From Pantoea sp. 18069 (GTDB lineage: Bacteria; Pseudomonadota; Gammaproteobacteria; Burkholderiales; Burkholderiaceae_C), in contig NZ_CACSJA010000014.1 in NCBI RefSeq assembly GCF_902706035.1, forward strand, positions 1 through 64,000: a stretch of DNA of 64,000 nt, in the 5' to 3' direction. The translations under genes and the position numbers were made by a program. Within the stretch, counting starts at the first letter, position 1, and each line of letters opens with the position of its first letter. Shown in pieces: positions 53,520 to 62,430 of this stretch. The notes under the pieces were generated by a model. It was not told the DNA's origin and did not search any database. It saw only the letters and a program-made list of their open reading frames with translations.

Positions 53520-54200
53520 ATGTACGTACTCAATGCCCTGCCCAAGCCTGTGGACCCCGAGTTGCTGTCGTTGCTCGTGCAGGCCGAGCCTGCCGTCATC
53601 GGCCACTTTCGCTACACCGGGTTCATGAGCCCGGCAATCAAGGCGCATTTCCAGGACCGCCGCGTTGCCGGCACTGCCGTGACCGTGTGCGCCCCCGCAA
53701 TGGACGGCGCCATGGTGCACTACGCGGTCGGCCAGGCCCGGCCCGGAGACTTTCTGGTCATCGACCGCTGCGGCGACGAATCCATCGCCGCACTGGGCGG
53801 CGCCGTGGCCTATGCGGCGCGCGCCGCAGGCGTCGTGGGAATCATCGTCGACGGCCTGGTGACCGACCTGGGCGAGCTGCGCCAGTACGGCGTGCCGGTC
53901 TGGTCGCGCGGCACCTCGGCCGTCACGGTCAAGACCCTGGGGCTGGGCGGCGAGTTCTGCGGGCACGTAAGTTGCGGCGGTGTTTCCGTGGTGCCCGGAG
54001 ACGCCATCCTGGCCGACGAAAACGGCATTCTGGTGCTGCCCGCGGCGGATATCGAGGCCAGCGCCAGGCGCGCGCTGCAGATGATGCAGGACGAAAAGAA
54101 GACGCTGGCGCGCATAGACGCCGGCGAGAAATACCCCGACATCATGGGTTCGACCCAGGTGATAGAGAAGGCCATCGAGGCCGCAAAGGGCGCCGCATAG
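53520..54200 (+). CDS. RraA-like/HMG-aldolase-family protein
   Basis: 226 residues from ATG 53520 (a TTG nine bases upstream is possible). RraA fold: AGTAVTVCAPAMDGAMVHYA, GDFLVIDRCGDESIAALGG, and the metal/substrate loop GIIVDGLVTDLGELRQYGVP. Aldolases of the 4-hydroxy-4-methyl-2-oxoglutarate type have Arg-Asp here; this protein has Thr-Asp, so aldol cleavage is uncertain. Founding gene of the LysR-controlled operon. Confidence 0.88.
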   Translation: MYVLNALPKPVDPELLSLLVQAEPAVIGHFRYTGFMSPAIKAHFQDRRVAGTAVTVCAPAMDGAMVHYAVGQARPGDFLVIDRCGDESIAALGGAVAYAARAAGVVGIIVDGLVTDLGELRQYGVPVWSRGTSAVTVKTLGLGGEFCGHVSCGGVSVVPGDAILADENGILVLPAADIEASARRALQMMQDEKKTLARIDAGEKYPDIMGSTQVIEKAIEAAKGAA

Positions 54201-54262
54201 CGCACCGGCCAGCACGCGTTCGACCGCAGACCGATTTACCCATCCACCCTCAGGAGCTCACC

Positions 54263-55264
54263 GTGTCGTCAATTCACTCCACTTCCGTCAAGAACCTCTG
54301 CCGCCGCAGCCTGCTGGCGCTGTCGTTGCTCGCCGTCGCCGGCTTGGCGAGTGCGCAGCCCTCCTACCCCAAGGGCCCGGTAACGCTGGTCGTGCCGTTC
54401 CCGCCGGGCGGCAGCGTCGACATGGTGGCGCGCTCCATCGCCAGACAACTGGGTGACGCCTTGGGCCAGACCTTTGTGGTGGACAACCGCCCCGGGGCCT
54501 CGGGCAACATCGGTGCGACTGCGGTGGCCAACGCCAAGCCCGACGGCCAGACGCTGTTCGTGAGCAGTTCGGGCGTGCTCACCGCCAATCAGTTCCTCTA
54601 CAAGCGCCCGGGCTTTGATTCGCAAAAGGATCTGACGCCCGTGATCCGCCTGGTCAATCAGCCCAACATCCTGCTGGTGCACCCGTCGGTTCCGGTGAAC
54701 AGCGTGCAGGACCTGATCAAGCTGGCGAAGGCCCAGCCCGGCAAGATCATCATCGGCAACGCCGGCATTGGAACGGGGCAGGACATCGCCGCGCGCCAGT
54801 TCGCGTCGGCCTTCGATCTGAACATGCTGCATGTGCCCTACAGGGGCGGCGCGCCGGCGATGAATGATTTGCTGGGCGGACAGATCCAGGTGATGTTCGA
54901 GACGTCGCCCACCGCCCTGCCCTACGCCAAGGAGCGCAACGGCAAGCTGCGCGCAGTCGCCATCACCAGCGCCACGCGCTCGCCGCTGGTGCCCGATCTG
55001 CCCACGGTGGCCGAGTCCGGTGTGCCGGGCTTCGACTCGATCACCTGGATAGGGCTGACGGCGCCGGCCGGCACGCCGCCCGCGATCATCACGCGGCTCA
55101 ATGCCGAACTCAACAAGGCCCTCAAGGGCGAGATGGGCAGGAAGTTCGCCGACTTCAGCCTCGACCCGATCGGCGGCACGCCGCAGGAAATGGCGGAAAT
55201 GATCCGCCAGGATTCAGCCAACTACGGCGCGATTCTCAAAGCCGCGGGCGTAGAACCGCAATAA
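54263..55264 (+). CDS. TctC/Bug-family periplasmic binding protein (5)
   Basis: 333 residues from GTG 54263 with AGGAG; long signal region ending at ASAQ. Blocks: GPVTLVVPFPPGGSVDMVAR, FVVDNRPGASGNIGATAVA, IIIGNAGIGTGQDIAARQ and HVPYRGGAPAMNDLLGGQ. Probably captures the substrate of the surrounding AKR/DapA/amidase pathway. Confidence 0.93.
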   Translation: MSSIHSTSVKNLCRRSLLALSLLAVAGLASAQPSYPKGPVTLVVPFPPGGSVDMVARSIARQLGDALGQTFVVDNRPGASGNIGATAVANAKPDGQTLFVSSSGVLTANQFLYKRPGFDSQKDLTPVIRLVNQPNILLVHPSVPVNSVQDLIKLAKAQPGKIIIGNAGIGTGQDIAARQFASAFDLNMLHVPYRGGAPAMNDLLGGQIQVMFETSPTALPYAKERNGKLRAVAITSATRSPLVPDLPTVAESGVPGFDSITWIGLTAPAGTPPAIITRLNAELNKALKGEMGRKFADFSLDPIGGTPQEMAEMIRQDSANYGAILKAAGVEPQ

Positions 55265-55299
55265 GCCGACACCCCAGCGACTGGCGAAGAAAGGCCTGC

Positions 55300-56316
55300 A
55301 TGCAATACGTCCATCTCGGCCATTCCGGACTGGCGGTCTCCCGGATCTGCCTGGGTACGCTGAATTTCGGCTCGCCCGCGTGGCGGTCCTGGGTTCTGGA
55401 TGAGGCGGGCTCGCGCCCGCTGTTTCGCCAGGCCGTGGAGCTGGGCATCAACTTCTTCGACACCGCCGATACCTACTCCGGTGGCGAGTGCGAGGTGGTC
55501 ACGGGAAAGCTGCTCGCGGAATTTTTCCCGGGCAGCCGGCGCGAGGAGGCGGTGATTGCCACCAAGGTGTTCAACCCGGTCGACATGGCTTTCGAAGGCG
55601 ATGCCGCGGCCGGGTTTCGCCGCCGCCCCAACAAGGACGGCCTGGGGCGCAAGCGCATCCTGCATGCGGTGGATGCTTCGCTCCAGCGCCTGGGCGTGGA
55701 CTATATCGACCTCTACCAGATCCACCGCTTCGATCCCGCCACCCCGCTCGAAGAGTCGCTCGAGGCCTTGCATGACGTGGTCAAGGCCGGCAAGGTGCGC
55801 TACCTGGGAGCGAGCAGCATGTGGGCCTGGCAGTTCGCGAAGATCCAGCAGGTCGCGCGCGACAACGGCTGGAGCCGCTGCATCAGCATGCAAAACCACT
55901 ACAACCTGGTCTATCGCGAAGAAGAGCGCGAGATGATTCCGCTGTGCCAGGACTCCGGCGTGGCGCTGCTGCCCTGGAGCCCGTTGGCGCGCGGCTTTCT
56001 GGCGTCGCAGGGCGATGGCGCCAGTACGTCGGCGCGCGCTGCCGCGGACGCGACCACCCAGCGCTTTTACGGCAGGCAGGAAGACCTCACCACGCGTTCG
56101 CGCCTGCATGTGCTGGCCGCGGAAAAAGGCGTGAGCGCGGCCACGCTGGCCTATGCCTGGCTGCTGCACAAGGGCGTGACCTCCCCCATTGCCGGGGCCA
56201 GCAAGCCGCAGCAGATCGAAGAGGCGGTGCGCGCCACGTCGGTGGCGCTCGCGCCCGAGGAAATCGCCCAGCTCGACCGCGGCTACGCGCCCCGCCCCGT
56301 GCTGGGGCACAGCTAG
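55300..56316 (+). CDS. Aldo/keto reductase
   Basis: 338 residues. Catalytic tetrad is visible: Asp and Tyr in NFFDTADTYSGGE, Lys in EAVIATKVFN, His in LYQIHRFDP. NADPH-site segment SPIAGASKPQQIEEAV near the C-terminus. KvBeta/YajO-like subfamily. It probably reduces an aldehyde or ketone made in the pathway, or the reverse. 35 bases after the TctC gene. Confidence 0.93.
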   Translation: MQYVHLGHSGLAVSRICLGTLNFGSPAWRSWVLDEAGSRPLFRQAVELGINFFDTADTYSGGECEVVTGKLLAEFFPGSRREEAVIATKVFNPVDMAFEGDAAAGFRRRPNKDGLGRKRILHAVDASLQRLGVDYIDLYQIHRFDPATPLEESLEALHDVVKAGKVRYLGASSMWAWQFAKIQQVARDNGWSRCISMQNHYNLVYREEEREMIPLCQDSGVALLPWSPLARGFLASQGDGASTSARAAADATTQRFYGRQEDLTTRSRLHVLAAEKGVSAATLAYAWLLHKGVTSPIAGASKPQQIEEAVRATSVALAPEEIAQLDRGYAPRPVLGHS

Positions 56317-56353
56317 CCCGCGCCATTCATTTCGTTCATCAGGAGACAAAAAC

Positions 56354-57277
56354 ATGGCCACGCCGCACCATCTGCAAGGCATCTACTCCCCGGTTCTGAC
56401 GCCGTTCAAGGCCGACCTTTCCCCCGACGTTGCCGAGTTCGTGCGCCATTGCCAATGGCTGCTGGGCCAGGACGTGGGGCTGGCGGTGTTCGGCACGAAT
56501 TCGGAAGCCAACTCGCTGTCGGTGGGCGAGCGCAAGGAGCTGCTCGATGCCCTGCTTGCATCGGGCGCGCCGCCCGCGCGCCTGCTGCCCGGCACCGGCT
56601 GCTGCGCGCTGACCGACACGGTGGAACTCACACGCCACGCGACGGCCGCGGGCGTGGGCGGCGTGCTGATGCTGCCGCCGTTCTATTACAAGGGCGTCTC
56701 GGACGACGGCCTGTTCCGCAGCTACGCCGAAGTGATAGAGCGCGTGGGCGACAGCCGCCTGCGCGTCTATCTGTACCACATCCCGCCCGTGGCCCAGGTG
56801 GCCATCAGCCTGCCATTGATAGAGCGGCTGCTCAAGGCCTATCCCGGCACCATTGCCGGCATCAAGGACAGCTCGGGCGACTGGAGCAATACCGAGGCCA
56901 TGCAGCGCGCATTCGGCGCGCAGGGCTTCGACGTGTTCGCGGGCAGCGAAGTGTTCTTGCTGCGCACGCTGCGCGCGGGCGGCGCGGGCTGCATCACGGC
57001 CACGGGCAATGTCAACCCGGCACCCATGGTGGAGCTGTTCAACAGCTGGACGCAAGGCAATGCCGATGCCCGGCAGGCGGCACTTGACGCCACGCGCGCC
57101 ATCTTCCAGAAGCACAACATGATCCCGGCGATGAAGGCCGCGGTCGCGCGCTTCAGCGGCGTCGATTCCTGGCGCACGCTGCGCCCGCCGCTGACGGCGC
57201 TGTCCGCGCAGCAGGAGCACGCCCTGGTGGCCGCGCTGGAAAACCACGGCTTCCAGATGCAAGGGGTCAGCGCATGA
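56354..57277 (+). CDS. DapA/NAL-family (dihydrodipicolinate synthase-like) lyase
   Basis: 307 residues; AGGAGA before ATG 56354. Schiff-base Lys in TIAGIKDSSGDW and catalytic Tyr in RVYLYHIPPVAQ. The usual GTTGE motif reads FGTNSEANSLS. Not a lysine-pathway enzyme by context; it is probably a pyruvate- or 2-oxo-acid-dependent aldolase or dehydratase of a catabolic route. Its stop overlaps the amidase start (ATGA). Confidence 0.92.
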   Translation: MATPHHLQGIYSPVLTPFKADLSPDVAEFVRHCQWLLGQDVGLAVFGTNSEANSLSVGERKELLDALLASGAPPARLLPGTGCCALTDTVELTRHATAAGVGGVLMLPPFYYKGVSDDGLFRSYAEVIERVGDSRLRVYLYHIPPVAQVAISLPLIERLLKAYPGTIAGIKDSSGDWSNTEAMQRAFGAQGFDVFAGSEVFLLRTLRAGGAGCITATGNVNPAPMVELFNSWTQGNADARQAALDATRAIFQKHNMIPAMKAAVARFSGVDSWRTLRPPLTALSAQQEHALVAALENHGFQMQGVSA

Positions 57278-58674
57278 GCCACGATCAACTTGCCACCCTG
57301 CCCGTGCATCAGCTGTCCCGATTGATAGTGCAGCGCGAAATCTCGCCGGTTGAACTGGTGGATTCCTGCCTGCAGAACATTGCCCGGCGCGAACCCAGGC
57401 TCCAGGCCTTTGTCGCCGTCCATGCCGGTGCGGCCCGCCTGGCCGCGCAAGCGGCCGAATCCGCCATCCGCGTCGGCCATTCGGTGGGGCCGCTGCACGG
57501 CATTCCCATTGCACTCAAAGACCTGATCGAGATCGAGGGCCAGGTCTTCACCGGCGGCAGCGAAGCCTTCAAGGACCGCCAGGCCACGCGCAGCGCCACG
57601 CTGGCGCGCAGACTTGTTTCGCAAGGCGTGATCGTTCTGGGCAAGACGCACACCGTGGAATTCGCCATGGGCGGCTGGGGCACCAACACGCGCCGCGGCA
57701 CGCCCTGGAACCCCTGGGACATGAGCGTGCAGCGCACGCCCGGCGGCTCGAGCAACGGCTCGGCCGTGGCCGTGGCGGGCCGCCTCGTGCCCTGGGCCGT
57801 GGGCACGGACACCGGCGGCTCTATCCGCATGCCCGCATCGTGGTGCGGCATCACCGGCCTGAAAACCACCATTGGGCGCATCAGCGGCTACGGCATACAG
57901 CCGCTGAGCCCTACGCTGGACACCCCCGGCCCCATGGCGCGCTGTGTCGAAGACGTGGCCTTGCTGTATGCCGCCATGCAGGGCCAGGACCCGCTCGATC
58001 CGCTGACGGCAGGACTTTCCTACGTCGATCCCATGCCCGCGCTGCAGCGCGGCATCCGGGGCCTGAGGCTGGCGCGCATGCCCGACAGCGAGCGCGGCTA
58101 TGCGTCGGCAGAGGTGCTCGAAGCCTATGACGCATCGCTGCAGGTGCTGGAGTCGCTGGGCGCCGAGATCGTGACGCTGGCGCTGCCGTTTCGCTTCGAG
58201 GATGTCGCGGCGTTCAACATGCGCATCATGGCGGCCGAAAGCTATGCGCTCTACCATGCGCTGATCGACGACCCCGCCGCGCCGCTGGACCCCGATGTGC
58301 GTCCGCGCATCGCGGCCGGCAAAGACATCAGCGCGCGCGCCTATCTCGAAGCCATGCAGCAGCGCAGCGTGATGAAGCAGCAATTCGCGCTGGCCATGCA
58401 AGGCATCGACGCCCTGCTCACGCCCAGCACCATGACCACGGCCTTGCCGCTGAGCGAAGTGGACCAGACCAAGGCGCCCGCGCACTACACGCGCTTTGGC
58501 AATTATCTGGATCTGTGCGGGCTGTCGCTGCCCAACGGTGTCGACGCCCAGGGCCTGCCCACTTCGCTGCAGATCGTCTGCCGCGGCCAGCACGAAGACC
58601 TGGCGCTGCGCATAGGCTGGGCCTACGAGCAGGCGACCGACTGGAACGCGCGTCTGCCCGCGGGCCTGGGCTGA
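57274..58674 (+). CDS. Amidase-signature family hydrolase
   Basis: 466 residues. Ser-cisSer-Lys triad: Lys in GIPIALKDLIEIEG, cis-Ser in TDTGGSIRMPAS and nucleophile region RTPGGSSNGSAVAVAG. Hydrolyses a C-N amide or related bond, releasing ammonia. It is the last gene of the LysR-driven operon and converges with the phosphonoacetaldehyde hydrolase gene at a 19-base gap. Confidence 0.93.
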   Translation: MSHDQLATLPVHQLSRLIVQREISPVELVDSCLQNIARREPRLQAFVAVHAGAARLAAQAAESAIRVGHSVGPLHGIPIALKDLIEIEGQVFTGGSEAFKDRQATRSATLARRLVSQGVIVLGKTHTVEFAMGGWGTNTRRGTPWNPWDMSVQRTPGGSSNGSAVAVAGRLVPWAVGTDTGGSIRMPASWCGITGLKTTIGRISGYGIQPLSPTLDTPGPMARCVEDVALLYAAMQGQDPLDPLTAGLSYVDPMPALQRGIRGLRLARMPDSERGYASAEVLEAYDASLQVLESLGAEIVTLALPFRFEDVAAFNMRIMAAESYALYHALIDDPAAPLDPDVRPRIAAGKDISARAYLEAMQQRSVMKQQFALAMQGIDALLTPSTMTTALPLSEVDQTKAPAHYTRFGNYLDLCGLSLPNGVDAQGLPTSLQIVCRGQHEDLALRIGWAYEQATDWNARLPAGLG

Positions 58675-58693
58675 GCCCGGCAGTCCCCAGGGC

Positions 58694-59518
58694 TCAGGGC
58701 TTGATGCCCCGGGCCAGTTTTTCGCTGATGTCGTCGAGCACCGGCAGCAGATCCGCAACCGAATCAATCACATAGTGCGCACCCGCCGCGCGCAGCTTGC
58801 TGGCCGCGGCTTCACGGCGCAGCTGCTGCTCCGCCACGGGAAGCGCATTCCATTCGTGCAGTTGCAGGCCCATGGCATTGCCACTGACGGCCACGCCCAC
58901 GGTCCAGCTCCCGGCGTTGAGGCCTTCGAGAATGCCTACATCGGTGTCGTCGACCTTCACCACCGTGGCCGGCCACCACACGCCCAGCTCGGCAAAGCAG
59001 CGGTACATCATCAGCGGCGCGGGGCGTCCCGCGCTCAGGTCGCCCGCGCACACCAGGTTGTCGGGCAGGTAACCCGCAGCCGCGGCAATGGGCGACACGA
59101 TGTCCATGATGGGCCGGTTGTAGCCCGTGGTCGAGCCTATCTTCAGGCCGCGCGCGCGCAGGGCAGCTACGGTTTCCAGCGCCCCCGGAATGAAGTCCGC
59201 GAAATCGGCCACCACCGCCGCGTTCATGGGCGTGAACACTTCATAGAGATGATCGATGTCCGCATCGGTGAACGGCCGGCCCTGCTGGCGCTCCCACTGC
59301 GCGGCCACCTCGGGCAGCAGGCTCAGCGCCTTGATGTGGTCCCACTTGGCGACGCCCATGGGGCCGCGTGCCTGCTCGATGCTGATCGTGATGCCGAACT
59401 TCTCGAACAGCCGTACGAAGGCGCCCATGGGCGCGCAGGAGCCGAAGTCGAGAATGGTGCCCGCCCAGTCGAAGACGACGGCCGACAGTTCGGTGGAGGA
59501 AGCTTGCGTGCTGCTCAT
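58694..59518 (-). CDS. phnX: Phosphonoacetaldehyde hydrolase (phosphonatase)
   Basis: 274 residues. HAD nucleophile AVVFDWAGTILDFGS with the PhnX-specific Trp-Ala-Gly; the Schiff-base Lys in PMGVAKWDHIKAL; TTGYNRPIMD and KVDDTDVGILEG complete the HAD site. Splits phosphonoacetaldehyde into acetaldehyde and phosphate. Last gene of the leftward 2-aminoethylphosphonate operon, 26 bases after the HpnW-like gene. Confidence 0.95.
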   Translation of the reverse strand: MSSTQASSTELSAVVFDWAGTILDFGSCAPMGAFVRLFEKFGITISIEQARGPMGVAKWDHIKALSLLPEVAAQWERQQGRPFTDADIDHLYEVFTPMNAAVVADFADFIPGALETVAALRARGLKIGSTTGYNRPIMDIVSPIAAAAGYLPDNLVCAGDLSAGRPAPLMMYRCFAELGVWWPATVVKVDDTDVGILEGLNAGSWTVGVAVSGNAMGLQLHEWNALPVAEQQLRREAAASKLRAAGAHYVIDSVADLLPVLDDISEKLARGIKP

Positions 59519-59544
59519 TTTTTGGTTCCGTTGAAAGGGATGGC

Positions 59545-60669
59545 TTACCAGTCGCCAAAGGTGTCCTCGGCAATGCCGAAGGCGGTGCTGGCTCCCGTGC
59601 CACTGGTGACCAGCACCAGCCGCGTGGCGTCATCGGGTTGGTCGATCAGGCAGTCGGTGCTGGCCGACGATGGATAGATGCCCACCCAGCGCTCGGTGAC
59701 CTGTGCCGTCCTGAGCTGGAGGGTTTGGTGCAGGTGGCGCAGGATGAGATCGTCCACGCGCTGGTCGGCAAACGGTTCGGGCGCTGCGCTGTAATGGTGC
59801 GAATCGCCCACCACCAGCGAGCCGTCGGCGCTTTGCACCACGATCAGATGGATGCCGTTGTCCAGCGATTCGGCCTCTTCCTGCTTCAACTGTTCCAGCA
59901 GCGCAGCGGCCGCGGGCAGCTTGCTGTAGCCGTGGTAGCGCACCAGACTGAGGTCGGCCATCACCGAGCCCGGCAGCTTGAAGCCCGGCTCGGGCATGAC
60001 GCGCAGCATGTGCAGCTGGCACAGCCGCAGTTGGTGCGGCGCAAGGCGCTCGGCAAACAGACCGTTGATGTCGGTGTTGGTGCAGACGACTACGCGCTCG
60101 GCGTGCAGCAGGCCGCGCGCAGTGCGCACGCGCGGCGTGGCGACTTCGAGCACCGCTTCGCCAAAGCGGAACGCCACGCCATGCGCCTGGGCCAGCCATT
60201 GCGCCAGCAGGCCGATGGCGGTGCGCGACTCCACGCGCATCTCGTGCGGGCTGTAGAGCACGCCCTGGACGCCATCGAGCTGCAGCACCGGCGCGCGGCG
60301 TGCCGCCTCCTGCACATCGAGCAGTTCACAGGCCTCGCCCATCTCGGTGCCCATGAACTCTTCGAGCACCTCGAGCGCCCGGGGGCGAAAGGCCGTGAGG
60401 TACAGGCCGTGGTGCAACGCTTCAATGCCGGCCTGCGGCGCGACTTCGCCCCAGACTTCGCGCGCGCGGCGCGCGCGCCGCCAGGTGTCGCCCGCACCCT
60501 GGCCGGTGACGGTGATGAAGCCGAAGTTGCGGATGGAGGCGCCGACGCAGGCCGCATCGCGCTCCACCACGCAGACCTTGAGCCCGCGTTTCGCCGCGGT
60601 ATAGGCATGGGCCAGGCCGACAATGCCGGCGCCGACCACGATCAAGTCGAATGTATTGGGTGAATTCAT
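59545..60669 (-). CDS. HpnW/PbfD-like FAD-dependent oxidoreductase of phosphonate catabolism
   Basis: 374 residues from ATG 60669. DAO fold with the FAD motif LIVVGAGIVGLAHAYTAAKR, and a C-terminal region ending TSGTGASTAFGIAEDTFGDW. Family members (known as HpnW/TIGR03364 or PbfD) sit with AEP genes and are thought to oxidise N-substituted or AEP-like amino phosphonates to phosphonoacetaldehyde. Here it lies between the importer and phnX, in keeping with that role. Confidence 0.88.
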   Translation of the reverse strand: MNSPNTFDLIVVGAGIVGLAHAYTAAKRGLKVCVVERDAACVGASIRNFGFITVTGQGAGDTWRRARRAREVWGEVAPQAGIEALHHGLYLTAFRPRALEVLEEFMGTEMGEACELLDVQEAARRAPVLQLDGVQGVLYSPHEMRVESRTAIGLLAQWLAQAHGVAFRFGEAVLEVATPRVRTARGLLHAERVVVCTNTDINGLFAERLAPHQLRLCQLHMLRVMPEPGFKLPGSVMADLSLVRYHGYSKLPAAAALLEQLKQEEAESLDNGIHLIVVQSADGSLVVGDSHHYSAAPEPFADQRVDDLILRHLHQTLQLRTAQVTERWVGIYPSSASTDCLIDQPDDATRLVLVTSGTGASTAFGIAEDTFGDW

Positions 60670-60708
60670 GGGTTCAGATCGCAAGGAAAAAGGAATACGC
60701 GGGCCGGC

Positions 60709-62430
60709 TCATCGCGCCGGTGCCCGCCACACCTGGGTGTGCCGGTCGACCAGCTTGCCCGCGGCCAGGTACAGCAGCGTGACCACGGCCGAGGTCGCGG
60801 CGATCAGCACCGCCATGGCCGCGGCCTGGCCGGTCTCGCCAGCTTCGTCCAGGTTGAGAATGGCCACCGAAGCCAGCTTGGTGTCGGGCGAGTACAGAAA
60901 GACCACGGCCGAGATGGTGGTCATCGCGCTGATGAAGAAGTAGCGCGACACGTCCAGCAGCACCGGCAGGCAGATCGGCAGCGTGACCCGCCAGAAAGTC
61001 TTGTAGAGCGGCACCTTGAGCGAGGCCGACACCGCCTCGAACTCGGCATCGAGCGCCTTCAAGGCCGTCACTATGGTCAGGTGCCCGGTGGTGTAGAAAT
61101 GCACCACGGTGCACAGCACCATCAGCGGCAGCGTCTGGTACAGCCCGCCCAGGGGGTTGCCCGGCGCGTTGAAGAAGAAGATATAGCCCAGGCCCAGCAC
61201 CAGGCCGGGCACGGCCATGGGCAGCATGGCCATCAGCCGCACCACGGGCCGCAGCATGTCCAGGCCGCGCGTCTTCTCCAGCAGATAGGCGCCGACAAAC
61301 ACCACCAGCGTGCCGACCACCGCGGTGCTGGCCGCGAGTTTGAGGCTGTTGACCAGCGCCTCGCCCAGCTCGGCATCGACAAGCCCGGACAGGTAATGAT
61401 TCAGGCTGGGCGCGAGGTTATAGGGCCACAGCGTCGCAAACGAGGCGAACACCGCCATGCCGAACATGGCCAGAACCAGGGCGACGATGAGCAGGCAGTA
61501 GAGTGTCATGGCCGCGTCAAAGCCGCGCGACGGCTTTGGCACCAGCGCCACGGCGCGGGCCGTGAGGGTCGCGGTCTGCTTGCGCTGCACCCACCAGTCG
61601 ATGCCGAAGGTCAGCACCGCGGGCAGGAGCAGCAGCAGCGCCACCACCGCGCCGCGCTGGAAATCGTGCTGGCCTATGACCAGCTTGAAGACATCGGTGG
61701 CCAGCACGTTGAAATTGCCGCCCACCACCTTGGGAATGCCGAAGTCGGTGATGACCAGCGTGAAGCACACCAGGCCTGCGGAGATCAAGCCGTACTTGGC
61801 GCCCGGCAATGTGATGGTGAAGAACTTGCGCACGGTGCTGGTGCCCAGGGCATCGGCGGCTTCGTACAGGCGCGCATCCGCGAGCGACAGCGCCGTCACG
61901 AGAATCATCAGCACATGCGGAAAGACCGCAAAGCACTCGGCCAGCACGATGCCAGGCGCGCCGTAGATGCCGGTAAAACCCAGTGCCAGCCAGAAGTCCT
62001 TGGCCACGCCCTGGTTGCCAAACCAGTAGATCAGCGAAATCGCCGACAGCAGCGAAGGCGCCAGCAGCGGCAGCAGCATCACCGTGCGCAGCAAGGGCTT
62101 GGCCGGCATGCAGCTGCGCGTGAGCGCATAGGCGAAAGTGAAGGCCAGCGGCAGGACAATGGCCGTCACCAGCAGCGACACCCAGATGCTTTGCCACAGG
62201 CTGCTCAGCAGCGCCGGCGAGCTCAGGTAGGCGGCGAAGGCGCCCCATCCCGAGCTGGTGCCGCCGTCTTGCACCTCCAGCGCCTTTGACAGGATGAGCA
62301 GCAGCGGCGCCACCAGGCCTATGCCCAGCAGCAGCACCACGGCCCACAGGCCCAGGTGGCCCACGCGCTCGTTCCAGTGCACCCGCTGGCGCAAAGGGGT
62401 CCGTCGTACGACAGCAGCCATGGCGTTCAT
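60709..62430 (-). CDS. 2-Aminoethylphosphonate ABC importer fused permease (PhnU2-type)
   Basis: 573 residues from ATG 62430, overlapping the ATPase stop by four bases (ATGA). Two BPD membrane halves with about twelve spans; EAA-type loops ADALGTSTVRKFFTITLPGA and ASLKVPLYKTFWRVTLPICL. The fused form and the gene order match the AEP importer set accompanying HpnW-like genes. The long open frame beyond 62430 is antisense to the ATPase and was ignored. Confidence 0.92.
   Translation of the reverse strand: MNAMAAVVRRTPLRQRVHWNERVGHLGLWAVVLLLGIGLVAPLLLILSKALEVQDGGTSSGWGAFAAYLSSPALLSSLWQSIWVSLLVTAIVLPLAFTFAYALTRSCMPAKPLLRTVMLLPLLAPSLLSAISLIYWFGNQGVAKDFWLALGFTGIYGAPGIVLAECFAVFPHVLMILVTALSLADARLYEAADALGTSTVRKFFTITLPGAKYGLISAGLVCFTLVITDFGIPKVVGGNFNVLATDVFKLVIGQHDFQRGAVVALLLLLPAVLTFGIDWWVQRKQTATLTARAVALVPKPSRGFDAAMTLYCLLIVALVLAMFGMAVFASFATLWPYNLAPSLNHYLSGLVDAELGEALVNSLKLAASTAVVGTLVVFVGAYLLEKTRGLDMLRPVVRLMAMLPMAVPGLVLGLGYIFFFNAPGNPLGGLYQTLPLMVLCTVVHFYTTGHLTIVTALKALDAEFEAVSASLKVPLYKTFWRVTLPICLPVLLDVSRYFFISAMTTISAVVFLYSPDTKLASVAILNLDEAGETGQAAAMAVLIAATSAVVTLLYLAAGKLVDRHTQVWRAPAR

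Noticed and set aside
60739..62289. Plus-strand 500-codon frame opposite the AEP permease
   Set aside because: Gln/His/Arg-rich, no motifs; antisense to a clear 12-span permease.
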